Positions 1-6,830 are shown, counted from the stretch's first letter. The stretch: DNA of 9,061 bases from an uncultured Erysipelotrichaceae bacterium (GCA_902773365.1 CACYEG010000015.1:1-9061), one strand, 5' to 3'. Notes: generated by a model from the letters alone, not told the origin. A program made the numbers and translations.

Positions 1-1
1 A

Positions 2-70
2 GAGGAAATTAAAAATAAAATCTTTAATGATAACTTAAAAAATAATATAAGAGACTTTTACAGTAGGTAA
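2..70 (+). CDS. C-terminal end of a possible upstream gene (partial)
   Basis: An open frame enters from the left edge and runs for 22 codons to a TAA at 68-70. The residues are charged and helix-like (EEIKNKIFN... then RDFYSR), which looks more like a protein tail than the other two frames, both of which stop earlier (10-12 and 36-38). The stop lies inside the descending arm of the terminator that follows, a common arrangement in compact genomes. Too little is visible to assign a family, and the reading frame is itself a judgement. Confidence 0.4.
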   Translation, partial: EEIKNKIFNDNLKNNIRDFYSR

Positions 71-84
71 AAGTCTTTTTATTG
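49..84 (+). terminator. Rho-independent terminator
   Basis: Inverted repeat AGACTTTTA (52-60) and TAAAAGTCT (68-76) with a 7-base loop CAGTAGG, followed by a T-rich run (76-83). It closes whatever gene lies upstream and insulates the promoter at 82-110. Confidence 0.85.
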
Positions 85-110
85 AAAAAAGACAGTACAA
101 ATGTTAAAAT
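82..110 (+). promoter_or_regulatory. Sigma-A type promoter with extended -10
   Basis: TTGAAA (82-87) and TAAAAT (105-110) are separated by 17 bases. TG at 102-103 gives an extended -10 element. Transcription would begin near 117, which leaves a leader of about 17 bases before the ATG at 134. This makes the in-frame ATG at 119 an unlikely start. Confidence 0.7.
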
Positions 111-120
111 TTTATTGAAT

Positions 121-127
121 GGTAGGG
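121..127 (+). promoter_or_regulatory. Ribosome binding site deciding the start at 134
   Basis: GGTAGGG lies 6 bases before the ATG at 134. The upstream in-frame ATG at 119 overlaps this site, has no Shine-Dalgarno of its own, and sits about 2 bases from the predicted transcript start. Confidence 0.65.
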
Positions 128-133
128 AAAGTT

Positions 134-682
134 ATGAATAATAATTTTTTTAAATTAAAGGTTTCTTTATTACTTCTTATTATATTACTAACACTCATTA
201 CAATTACGTACGGTGCTTTTTATGGAGCTAACAAACAAGTTGGAAATATATCTTTATCATCTTCTTGTTTTAGTGTTAGTTTTACAGATGGAGAATCCAT
301 CAATATGAGTGGAGCATTACCGCTTAGTGATGAAGAAGGAATGTACCAAAAACCATATGAATTTTCTTTAATAAATAATTGTCAATACGATATGTCTTTT
401 AAGGTTGTTGCTAATGTGCTTTCAACTTCTATAGATAATAGCAACATAAAATTTATGTTTGATAGTGCTTACATAGGATTAATAAGTGAAGAAGAATCAT
501 TAGACGAAATAGAAGGATTCCAGACTCCAAAAGTACTTGGAACCGGCGTTGTAAAAGCAGGTACCAAAAATACTAAAAAGTTGAGGTTTTGGCTCGACGA
601 GTCGACTCCACTTGATAAAGTTAAAAACAAATCTTGGAATGCTCAAATCAAGATTATAAGCGGTGTAAGTAAAGCAAAATAA
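134..682 (+). CDS. Small secreted TasA/SipW-type surface protein
   Basis: A protein of 182 residues, probably exported. Residues 1-9 are short and slightly basic, 10-25 form a hydrophobic helix, and ITYGAF (24-29) resembles the end of SipW-type signal peptides seen in TasA/camelysin-like proteins. The rest is a predicted beta-rich domain. Two cysteines, C45 in SSSCFSVSF and C83 in LINNC, could form a disulfide. Residues 135-175 (LGTG, then FWLDES) match the corresponding segment of the 611-residue protein at 4950-6785 (LGTG, then IWLDPS), so the two are distant paralogues. There is no LPXTG motif. The gene has its own promoter and is convergent with the flippase gene, with only 6 bases between the stops. 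An ATG at 119 would add five residues, but 134 has the ribosome binding site. Its role (fibre subunit, surface protein or adhesin) is inference; the secretory nature is the safe part. Confidence 0.7.
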   Translation: MNNNFFKLKVSLLLLIILLTLITITYGAFYGANKQVGNISLSSSCFSVSFTDGESINMSGALPLSDEEGMYQKPYEFSLINNCQYDMSFKVVANVLSTSIDNSNIKFMFDSAYIGLISEEESLDEIEGFQTPKVLGTGVVKAGTKNTKKLRFWLDESTPLDKVKNKSWNAQIKIISGVSKAK

Positions 683-703
683 GTTTGATTACACTTCTTT
701 TTT
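661..703 (+). terminator. Weak terminator candidate after the small secreted gene
   Basis: GTGTAA (663-668) can pair with TTACAC (689-694), followed by TTCTTTTTTTAT. The loop of 20 bases is long and the stem short. The hairpin overlaps the stop codons of both convergent genes. It would work only on the + strand; the reverse reading has no T run, so no terminator for the flippase gene is visible. Confidence 0.35.
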
Positions 704-1978
704 TATGTAATAAATATCGATAGATACAACGATTAATATATTTAATATTTCTCCTATAACTAAGCTATAGAGTCCAATGTGTAAGAAACTTAATGTTGCA
801 ATCGCTATTGTTTTTATTAAGATGCCAATCGTAGTAGCTCGAAAGGCTTTTTTAGTTTTTCCAAGTGCTTGTAAAGCACTAGCAAGTGGTCCTTCGATAT
901 TATATAGTGTAAAAAAAGGGGCAAGTACTCGTATATAATTAATGCCTTTATTTGTATTGTAGACTAATTTGAGAAATATATCAGGTACAATAAATACAAC
1001 AGTATTTGTAACAAGCCCTACTAAAATAGTGATTGTCAATGATTGTTTTAATCTTTTTCTAATATTACCTTTGTCTCTTAATTCATATGATTTACTAATT
1101 TCAGGAATTAATGCAGTAGATATTGCTTGTACTATGAATGAAGGTATTACAAGTAATGGAACTGCATATACATTATATATGCCGTATTCACCCTGAATGA
1201 ACGCTGTTGAGTAACCTGATAGTTTTAATACATATGTAAGAATAATTGGTTCTAAAAAATATGCTATATTGCCGATAAGTCTACCACTTATGGTTGGTAT
1301 GCATAAATCCAATACTTCTTTTGTTGTCGATAAATCTGGTTTAAATTCATTTTTAGATATAGTAAATTTTTTAGGTAAATAAACCAAAAAGACAATAATT
1401 GAAATAATCTCGGAAACAGCACTTAATAATACAAATCCACTTACGGCATAAACGGGTCCTTTTTTAATCAAAATTGGTAAAAATAATAAAATGATAAGTA
1501 GTCTTGCTATCTGTTCGATGACATTAGAAACTGTATGCGGAACCATTTTCTGCTTACCAAAGAAATAACCTCTTAAAATTGATGATATCGATATAAATGG
1601 TAAAACAACTGCTAAAGACATAATGGGATATGTTGCACTGGGATTACAAAGCAATTTGGTTGCGATAAACTTACTAGATAAGATAATTATCGTAATCATA
1701 ATAATATTTAATACAATTATGATTGGCATTACAGAGACAATTATTCTTTTGCTCCGCTTATTTTCTCTTGCTACTAGTGTACTAATAGCAGTAGGTAATC
1801 CTAGTTGCGTTATGGCAATTATAAGAGAATATGTAGGCATTATCAAACTGTAAAGATTAACGCCTTCACTTCCAATTGCCCTTGTAAATACGATTCTAAT
1901 AACTAACCCTAAACTCCTAGTTAAAAGAGATCCTACTATTAAAATGAGTGTGCTTTTAATAAAAATGTTTTTTTTCAT
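689..1978 (-). CDS. SpoVB-like polysaccharide/lipid flippase (MOP superfamily)
   Basis: A membrane protein of 429 residues, predicted to have about 12 helices. The N-terminus (FIKSTLILIVGSLLTRSLG), followed by RIVFTRAIGSEGVNLY and by LRGYFFGKQKMVPHTVSNV leading into IEQIARLL, matches the SpoVB branch of the polysaccharide-export/MurJ flippase superfamily. Members move lipid-linked sugars such as peptidoglycan precursors across the membrane; B. subtilis SpoVB acts in spore cortex formation. It is shorter than SpoVB (about 518 residues), so the last helix pair may be missing. It is divergent from the ComN-like gene, and in B. subtilis spoVB also neighbours comN (yrzD), which supports the SpoVB assignment over a general O-antigen flippase. 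No clear Shine-Dalgarno precedes the ATG, unlike most other genes here. The exact substrate, and whether the host sporulates, cannot be told. Confidence 0.8.
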   Translation of the reverse strand: MKKNIFIKSTLILIVGSLLTRSLGLVIRIVFTRAIGSEGVNLYSLIMPTYSLIIAITQLGLPTAISTLVARENKRSKRIIVSVMPIIIVLNIIMITIIILSSKFIATKLLCNPSATYPIMSLAVVLPFISISSILRGYFFGKQKMVPHTVSNVIEQIARLLIILLFLPILIKKGPVYAVSGFVLLSAVSEIISIIVFLVYLPKKFTISKNEFKPDLSTTKEVLDLCIPTISGRLIGNIAYFLEPIILTYVLKLSGYSTAFIQGEYGIYNVYAVPLLVIPSFIVQAISTALIPEISKSYELRDKGNIRKRLKQSLTITILVGLVTNTVVFIVPDIFLKLVYNTNKGINYIRVLAPFFTLYNIEGPLASALQALGKTKKAFRATTIGILIKTIAIATLSFLHIGLYSLVIGEILNILIVVSIDIYYIKKEV

Positions 1979-2067
1979 ATAACAAGTATATGATTGATGT
2001 TTTACAAATAGTATTATAGATATAGAAAAAATAGTATTTATATGATAATATTATTTAGGTGAATATA
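1979..2067. promoter_or_regulatory. Divergent promoter region between flippase and comN-rel-dtd operon
   Basis: An AT-rich gap of 89 bases between two diverging start codons. On the + strand, TAGAAA (2023-2028), a 17-base gap and TAATAT (2046-2051) preceded by TG (2043-2044) form a plausible extended -10 promoter for the operon. On the - strand, TATAAT (read from 2018 to 2013) is a good -10 for the flippase, but its -35 (ATAAAT, 2041 to 2036) is poor. A second - strand hexamer, TATACT (1990 to 1985), would start the transcript almost at the ATG. No operator repeat was seen. Confidence 0.4.
2057..2062 (+). promoter_or_regulatory. Ribosome binding site deciding the start at 2068
   Basis: AGGTGA lies 5 bases before the ATG at 2068. 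The in-frame GTG at 2059-2061 is part of this site and is therefore not the start. Confidence 0.8.
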
Positions 2068-2316
2068 ATGGATGGGTTTAATAACATTGAAGCATTATAT
2101 AAAAGATTAACTCCAGCTTTAAAGAGCAAAAAAAAGGAATTAAATAGATTAGGATATACATCTATTAGTGAATTTGATATTTGGTCTTGCCTAAAAGATA
2201 CGAAATGGATAAAAAGTATTAATCTAACACTTGCGGATATGGTAAATGACATAATGACTATAACAGAAGAGGAATTAGCAAAATATAAAACTGAAAAGGT
2301 GAAAACACAGAAATGA
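2068..2316 (+). CDS. ComN/YrzD-like post-transcriptional regulator
   Basis: A small soluble protein of 82 residues without a signal peptide or membrane helix. The pattern P-x-L-K-S-K-K-K-E-L (residues 16-25), LGY (28-30), the acidic/Trp stretch EFDIW (35-39), a KW pair (46-47) and MVNDIMT (58-64) follow the ComN (YrzD) family. In B. subtilis, ComN acts post-transcriptionally on the comE late-competence mRNA. Position supports the call: ComN sits beside spoVB in B. subtilis, and here it is head-to-head with the SpoVB-like gene. It is first in the operon, and its stop overlaps the Rel start by four bases (ATGA, 2313-2316), implying translational coupling. The last 15 residues are mostly charged and unlike the core. 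Whether it acts on competence genes here is unknown. The family call rests on pattern recall, not on a search. Confidence 0.65.
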   Translation: MDGFNNIEALYKRLTPALKSKKKELNRLGYTSISEFDIWSCLKDTKWIKSINLTLADMVNDIMTITEEELAKYKTEKVKTQK

Positions 2317-4448
2317 ATATTGACGACTTAAAAAATAAATTCGATTCTGCAGTTAAAAAATATATAGAAGCTTCGAAAGATTTAGAATTAATCGAGAAGG
2401 CAGTAGATTTTTCTATTAAATATTATAGAGATATTAAACATTATGATGGAAGTGACTATGTATTACACGCGTTTAGAACAGCGTTAATATTGACGGACTT
2501 ACATAGTGACGCGATAACTTTAATTGCAGGGCTTATACATTGGACATATTCACTAAATGATGAGGTTACAAGTGAATTAATTGAAGAAAACTTTGGCGAA
2601 AATATAGCGCTGCTTGTTGAAAACTTACAAAAAATCAACAGTCTAAGGCTTAATAATCCAGATGAATTAAGTGCTAGCTATTTAAGAAAAGTTTTAGTAG
2701 GACTAAGCAGTGATGTTAGGGTAATAATAATAAAACTTGCCGGACGTTTAGATAATTTAAGATATGTCTATACGGAAAGTGATAATGCTCAAAAAGAAAA
2801 GTGTATAGAGACACAAAGTGTATTAATTCCAATTGCACATAGATTAGGTATCAACTATATAAAAAGCGAATTAGAAGATTTATGTTTAAAGTATCTAAAT
2901 GAGAAAGCCTATAAGGAAATTGAACAGAATCTAAACGAAACTAGAGAAGCGTTGTCTAGTTACTTAGATGAAATGAAGGATGAATTGACTATCCTAATGA
3001 ATGAACACGCAATAAAATGTCGTATTAAGGGTAGAGTTAAGAGTATCCATAGTATATATGAAAAAATGAATAAAGGAAAAACATTCAATCAAATATACGA
3101 TGTCTTAGCACTTAGAATCATCGTAGAAAAAGAATCCGATTGTTATTTAGCTATTGGATTAATACATGCAAAATATAGACCGATTCCAAAAAGATTCAAA
3201 GATTATATTGCTCAACCGAAAGAAAATATGTACCAAAGTATTCACACTGGCATAGTTGGCCCTAATGGTAATACTTTTGAAATTCAAATTCGTACTGAGG
3301 AAATGGATGAAATTGCAGAATGTGGCATTGCATCTCATTGGTCATATAAAGAACATGGAGTAAAGGCAATACAGTCCCTTATGGAACAAAAGTTGGAGCT
3401 ATTTAGGGATTCGATGGAAATTAACGAGGATGATGTTTCAGCAATAAACGAATTTAATGAATTATTCGTAGAAAAGATGATTTATGTTTTTACTCCCAAC
3501 GGTGATGTCATAGAATTACCAGAAGGATCTACACCTATAGACTTTGCTTATAGAATACATACAAATATTGGCAATACTATAGTTGGTGCGATTGTAAACA
3601 ATCAAATAGTGCCGATTGATAGTACACTTAAGAGTGACGATATAGTAAGAATAAATACCAGTGTAAATAGCGAACCTAAAAGGGAATGGCTTAATATTGT
3701 AAAAACATCAAAAGCAAAAACTCTCATAAGAGCATATTTCAATAGACAAGATAAAGAACTTCTAATAGAAAGAGGTAGTACTTTACTTGCTAAAGAAATT
3801 AAAAAACGTAAATACAATGAAAATGAATTGTTAAGTGATGTAAACATCGAGAAAATATGTAATGAAACTGGTGCAAATGATTTAGATGATATTAAAGTAT
3901 TAATAGGATCTTTAAAATACACTGCTAAAGAAATACTTAGTTTTTTAGATAAAAAAGATGACGTAAAATTATTAGAGAAAATTAATCATCCTAAATCAAG
4001 CGAAACTAACCATACTGGCGATATAATTGTACCAGGCTGTAGCGATGTTTTTGTTACTATGGCCAATTGTTGTACACCAATTTTTGGTGACGAAATTGTC
4101 GGTTTTATCACAAAAGGTAAAGGTATAACAGTCCACAAAAAAGGATGCGCTAATATAATGAATAATCAAGAAAGATGCATAAATGTCGAATGGAGTGAAA
4201 AAGCAAGGAACAAGTGTGCAGCGCGAATATTAATAAAAACTAATTCGAATAATAATAATATACTCGATATAGTATCTATTAGTGCTAAGAGAAATATTAA
4301 TATTTCATCTATCGATGCTCGAAAAAAAGAAGATACAACAGATTATGAAATAGTGGTAGATGTCGATGGTTTAGAATCGTTAAACTTATATATGCAAGAT
4401 ATAGAATCACTTAAATTTGTAACAGAAGTTGAAAGGATAAATAAATAA
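2313..4448 (+). CDS. rel: Long RelA/SpoT-family (p)ppGpp synthetase with degenerate hydrolase domain
   Basis: A protein of 711 residues with the full long-RSH layout. A pseudo-HD hydrolase domain (about 25-155) is followed by the synthetase (about 235-345), with the RFKD motif (294-297), NMYQSIHT (305-312), EIQIRT (323-328), and the catalytic Asp/Glu pair expected at D263 and E323. Next come a TGS domain (about 388-450, VFTPNGDVIELPEGSTPIDF), a helical region, a CC/zinc-finger domain (CC at 586-587, H608, C612) and a C-terminal ACT domain (about 635-711). It transfers pyrophosphate from ATP to GDP/GTP on stalled ribosomes. In the hydrolase half, H52 and H76 remain. However, the HD aspartate is W77, the following E-D pair is S80-L81, and the LADRLHN motif reads LAGRLDN (142-148). 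Hydrolysis is therefore probably lost, although the RxKD motif is the type found in bifunctional Rel. A site at 2296-2302 (AAGGTGA) serves its start, and its stop overlaps dtd by one base. Confidence 0.93.
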   Translation: MNIDDLKNKFDSAVKKYIEASKDLELIEKAVDFSIKYYRDIKHYDGSDYVLHAFRTALILTDLHSDAITLIAGLIHWTYSLNDEVTSELIEENFGENIALLVENLQKINSLRLNNPDELSASYLRKVLVGLSSDVRVIIIKLAGRLDNLRYVYTESDNAQKEKCIETQSVLIPIAHRLGINYIKSELEDLCLKYLNEKAYKEIEQNLNETREALSSYLDEMKDELTILMNEHAIKCRIKGRVKSIHSIYEKMNKGKTFNQIYDVLALRIIVEKESDCYLAIGLIHAKYRPIPKRFKDYIAQPKENMYQSIHTGIVGPNGNTFEIQIRTEEMDEIAECGIASHWSYKEHGVKAIQSLMEQKLELFRDSMEINEDDVSAINEFNELFVEKMIYVFTPNGDVIELPEGSTPIDFAYRIHTNIGNTIVGAIVNNQIVPIDSTLKSDDIVRINTSVNSEPKREWLNIVKTSKAKTLIRAYFNRQDKELLIERGSTLLAKEIKKRKYNENELLSDVNIEKICNETGANDLDDIKVLIGSLKYTAKEILSFLDKKDDVKLLEKINHPKSSETNHTGDIIVPGCSDVFVTMANCCTPIFGDEIVGFITKGKGITVHKKGCANIMNNQERCINVEWSEKARNKCAARILIKTNSNNNNILDIVSISAKRNINISSIDARKKEDTTDYEIVVDVDGLESLNLYMQDIESLKFVTEVERINK

Positions 4449-4885
4449 TGAGAATATTAGTACATAGAGTAAAAAGCGCTTCCGTGTTTGTCGATAATTT
4501 ATTAGTAGGACATTGTGAAAAAGGACTAATGGTCTATTCCTGCTTTAAAAAAGGCGACTCCATAAAGGAAGTTGAATATCTTGCAAAAAAGGCAGCTAAC
4601 TTAAGAATATTTGAAGATGAAAATGGTGTAATGAATAAAAGCATTTTGGATATCGGTGGTTCGATATTATCAATAAGTCAATTTACACTGTATGCTGATG
4701 CTAGTAACGGAAATCGCCCAAGCTACATAAAAGCGCTAAATGGTCCTGAAGCAAAAGAATTATATAATATATTTTGTGAAAAATTAAATGGCTATACTCA
4801 TACCGAAACTGGCAAGTTTGGTAGTGATATGAAAATAGAGGCAATATTGGACGGGCCTATAACAATAACTATCGATTCAAAGTAA
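4448..4885 (+). CDS. dtd: D-aminoacyl-tRNA deacylase
   Basis: A protein of 145 residues, the usual length for DTD. It removes D-amino acids (and mischarged Gly) from tRNA and acts as a cytosolic homodimer. The N-terminal MRILVHRV, LRIFEDENG (52-60), the active-site segment SQFTLYAD (77-84), NRPSY (89-93), the TGKFG stretch (121-125) and the cross-subunit GPIT (136-139) near the C-terminus are all family landmarks. The segment after the early GL is unusual (MVYSCFKKGD, where LLVFVGV is common), but no catalytic motif is missing. Its start overlaps the Rel stop (TAATG, 4446-4450), with AAAGGA at 4432-4437 as ribosome binding site. The rel-dtd order is also that of B. subtilis. It is the last gene of the operon and is followed directly by a terminator. 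Confidence 0.95.
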   Translation: MRILVHRVKSASVFVDNLLVGHCEKGLMVYSCFKKGDSIKEVEYLAKKAANLRIFEDENGVMNKSILDIGGSILSISQFTLYADASNGNRPSYIKALNGPEAKELYNIFCEKLNGYTHTETGKFGSDMKIEAILDGPITITIDSK

Positions 4886-4918
4886 AGGATCAATTATTGA
4901 ATTATCCTTTTATTTTCT
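4884..4918 (+). terminator. Rho-independent terminator of the comN-rel-dtd operon
   Basis: AAAGGAT (4884-4890) pairs with ATCCTTT (4904-4910). An inner AATT/AATT pairing (4892-4895 with 4900-4903) closes a 4-base loop, and a T-rich run (4908-4918) follows. The stem begins inside the dtd stop codon. Confidence 0.85.
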
Positions 4919-4925
4919 GTATAAT
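4897..4925 (+). promoter_or_regulatory. Promoter overlapping the preceding terminator
   Basis: TTGAAT (4897-4902), 17 bases, then a perfect TATAAT (4920-4925). The -35 lies in the loop and inner arm of the terminator hairpin. It would transcribe the gene at 4950 from about 4932, just upstream of the AGGTGA site at 4937-4942. Confidence 0.65.
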
Positions 4926-4949
4926 TATAATTAGGTAGGTGAAGATAAA

Positions 4950-6785
4950 ATGGGATCGACAATTACTAAAGTAATAAAAAAGAACATTTTTATATCAATA
5001 CTATCGGTTATTGCGTTAATTATGCTAGCAACAGGTATATCGTATGCGTTATTTATCAAAGAAGATTTTAACACAGATAATCAGATAATTAGCGTTGGTT
5101 CTATTGAAGCTTCACTTTCAAGTTCAACAGGGGTATTGTCTATTAGTAATTTATCGCCAAAAAAATACTCGAGTCTTGAGCCTAATGAGAATACATATAG
5201 TTTTACAGTGACTAATACTGGTGAATATACCTTACAATATGAAGTATACTTAGTAGATAATACGAATGAATTTCTTAGTGAATGTGAAGATATGGGCGGA
5301 TGTCCTAATTTTAGTAATTCACGATTAAGGCCTGAAAGTTTTAATTATATAAACTTTAAATCAGGAAATACTATAGGGAATTTTGGAGACATTTATAGAG
5401 AGGGTAAAAAAACTTTAGGAACGGGAACAATCTTACCTAATGAAGCAAAAACTTATACTATACAAATCTGGCTAGACCCTTCATCTTCTAACGACGTTAT
5501 TGGAAAAACAGCATCTTTCAATATTAAATTGAACGCAGTGGCTATAGATACTCCGATAGAATCAGATAAAGATGAATTAAGTATCGGTGACATAGTAAAA
5601 ATAGGATCTGAGGAGTTTTATGTTATTTCTAAAAGTGGAGATACTGTAAGAATGATTTCGAAATATAATATTAGAGTAGGCGTAGATGTTACAAGCGCTG
5701 GTATAATTCCAATTCAAGAGACTGATTCTCTATATAACAGGCAAGATCCAATAAGCCTCGGCCCTCCTTTACAAGGCGACTATTATAATTCTGTAATACA
5801 TTTCACTGATGAAGATCATGCCATTATTCAAAGAGGATTCAATAGCTATCAAGGCAGCATTTTACAAGAAAAAATAAATAGTTACGCAAATTACTTGAGA
5901 AACGTTCTTGGAGCTGATGTTGTGGGTGATGCGCCGACAAGTCAAGATTTAAGTGCTCTAAAGTCGATAAAAGATTACTACCAAACTTCATTTTGGACAA
6001 AGACTAATGTACCTGATTCTACTGACGCAAGTCTAGTAATAACATACAAAAGGGAAGTAGAAAATATTGAAGATGTATTGAAAGGCTACAGTGGAGTAAG
6101 GCCTGTGATTTCTGCTAATATTAAAAATATCAAGAAAAAAATATACTTAGATAATACAAATATTACAGTCGATACAACTACATTACAAAATTCAAATTTA
6201 GTAACAGGCTCCATTGTATCGATTGGAGATGAAAAATTTTATGTAATATCGGAAACTAAAGGCGTTGTAAGAATGCTTGCAAAAGAAAACCTAAATTGTG
6301 GCTATAATGGAGAAACGCCGATTGATATAAATATAGATACTATCGCTCAACAAAGCATTACTGATGAAAAAATCACCATACCTTTTTCAACGCTATCTCA
6401 TAAAAATGAACAAGATATATGCTTAGACTTGAATAAACAAAAATCACACTGCATTTCGAGCTTTAAAAATAGTGAGGTAGAATATTTTGCAAATCTATAT
6501 AAAGATGCCTTGTATAAAAAATACCAGGCCTCTGTACAAGTAGATTTACTTACTGAAGACGATTTAAAACATTTAGACTACATGCCACTAGTTAAATCAT
6601 TTGGTGCAAAGACATTTACTTGGGTATATAGTACGAATTACTGGACAAAAGAAACCACTGATAACGAAAATATCTATACAGTAAGCAAAACAAATAAAGT
6701 AGAAACTAAACGATTTGAAGAATTAAAAGTGGGTTTAAGACCAGTAGTAATCATTCACAAAAATCAAATATCAAATTTACCATAA
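4950..6785 (+). CDS. Secreted modular protein: TasA/SipW-like domain plus two DUF6273-like repeats
   Basis: A protein of 611 residues. A basic N-terminus (K7, K10, K11) is followed by a hydrophobic helix (12-30) ending in SYALF (31-35), the SipW-type signal pattern. Residues about 45-198 form a beta-rich TasA/camelysin-like domain (FTVTNTG 85-91, LGTG 156-159, IWLDPSS 173-179), shared with the small protein at 134-682. After a short linker come two related domains, about 210-391 and 418-604. Each opens with G-x-I-V-x-I-G-x-E-x-F-Y-V-I-S and closes with a W-T-K segment and an R-P-V motif. This resembles the DUF6273-type domains common in surface proteins of uncultured gut Firmicutes; that comparison is from memory. 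There is no LPXTG motif or C-terminal membrane segment, so retention would depend on the N-terminal helix or on assembly into a fibre. The gene stands alone between its own promoter and terminator. AGGTGA lies 7 bases before the ATG. Function is unknown; a surface, matrix or adhesion role is inference. Confidence 0.75.
   Translation: MGSTITKVIKKNIFISILSVIALIMLATGISYALFIKEDFNTDNQIISVGSIEASLSSSTGVLSISNLSPKKYSSLEPNENTYSFTVTNTGEYTLQYEVYLVDNTNEFLSECEDMGGCPNFSNSRLRPESFNYINFKSGNTIGNFGDIYREGKKTLGTGTILPNEAKTYTIQIWLDPSSSNDVIGKTASFNIKLNAVAIDTPIESDKDELSIGDIVKIGSEEFYVISKSGDTVRMISKYNIRVGVDVTSAGIIPIQETDSLYNRQDPISLGPPLQGDYYNSVIHFTDEDHAIIQRGFNSYQGSILQEKINSYANYLRNVLGADVVGDAPTSQDLSALKSIKDYYQTSFWTKTNVPDSTDASLVITYKREVENIEDVLKGYSGVRPVISANIKNIKKKIYLDNTNITVDTTTLQNSNLVTGSIVSIGDEKFYVISETKGVVRMLAKENLNCGYNGETPIDINIDTIAQQSITDEKITIPFSTLSHKNEQDICLDLNKQKSHCISSFKNSEVEYFANLYKDALYKKYQASVQVDLLTEDDLKHLDYMPLVKSFGAKTFTWVYSTNYWTKETTDNENIYTVSKTNKVETKRFEELKVGLRPVVIIHKNQISNLP
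5577..6122 (+). repeat. First copy of internal duplicated domain
   Basis: Residues about 210-391 of the 611-residue protein. Landmarks are GDIVKIGSEEFYVIS (213-227), VRMISKYNI (233-241), YQTSFWTKT (344-352) and GVRPVI (382-387). The same landmarks recur in the same order and at similar spacing in the second copy. The DNA is much diverged, so this is a protein-level repeat. Confidence 0.75.
6201..6761 (+). repeat. Second copy of internal duplicated domain
   Basis: Residues about 418-604. Landmarks are GSIVSIGDEKFYVIS (420-434), VRMLAKENL (440-448), YSTNYWTKE (560-568) and GLRPVV (595-600). Unlike the first copy it carries cysteines (C450, C491, C501), two of which could pair after export. Confidence 0.75.
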
Positions 6786-6810
6786 AGCTTAATTTTGAGC
6801 TTTTTTCTTT
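6784..6810 (+). terminator. Rho-independent terminator of the large secreted gene
   Basis: AAAGCTT (6784-6790) pairs with GAGCTTT (6797-6803), including one G-T pair, around the loop AATTTT. The T run continues to 6806 and on to TTT at 6808-6810. The stem starts within the stop codon. Confidence 0.8.
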
Positions 6811-6830
6811 ATTTTTTAATAAATATATTT

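Noticed and set aside
599..608. Ten-base perfect palindrome GAGTCGACTC in the small secreted gene
   Set aside because: It lies within coding sequence (the DES of the conserved WLDES segment), occurs once and has no partner site; most likely chance.
661..703. Bidirectional terminator serving both convergent genes
   Set aside because: Only the + strand has a T run after the weak stem; the reverse strand lacks one, so only a weak one-way terminator is listed.
969..1853. Open frames on the + strand opposite the flippase gene (969-1196 and 1623-1853)
   Set aside because: They mirror the hydrophobic codons of the - strand membrane protein, have no ribosome sites and no recognisable family.
2314..2316. 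Possible TGA read as Trp, as in Mycoplasma
   Set aside because: TGA ends two genes at sensible family lengths and all conserved Trp positions use TGG; the standard bacterial code fits.
2055..3922. Open frames on the - strand opposite the ComN-like and rel genes
   Set aside because: They lie antisense to well-supported conserved genes and look like shadows of them.
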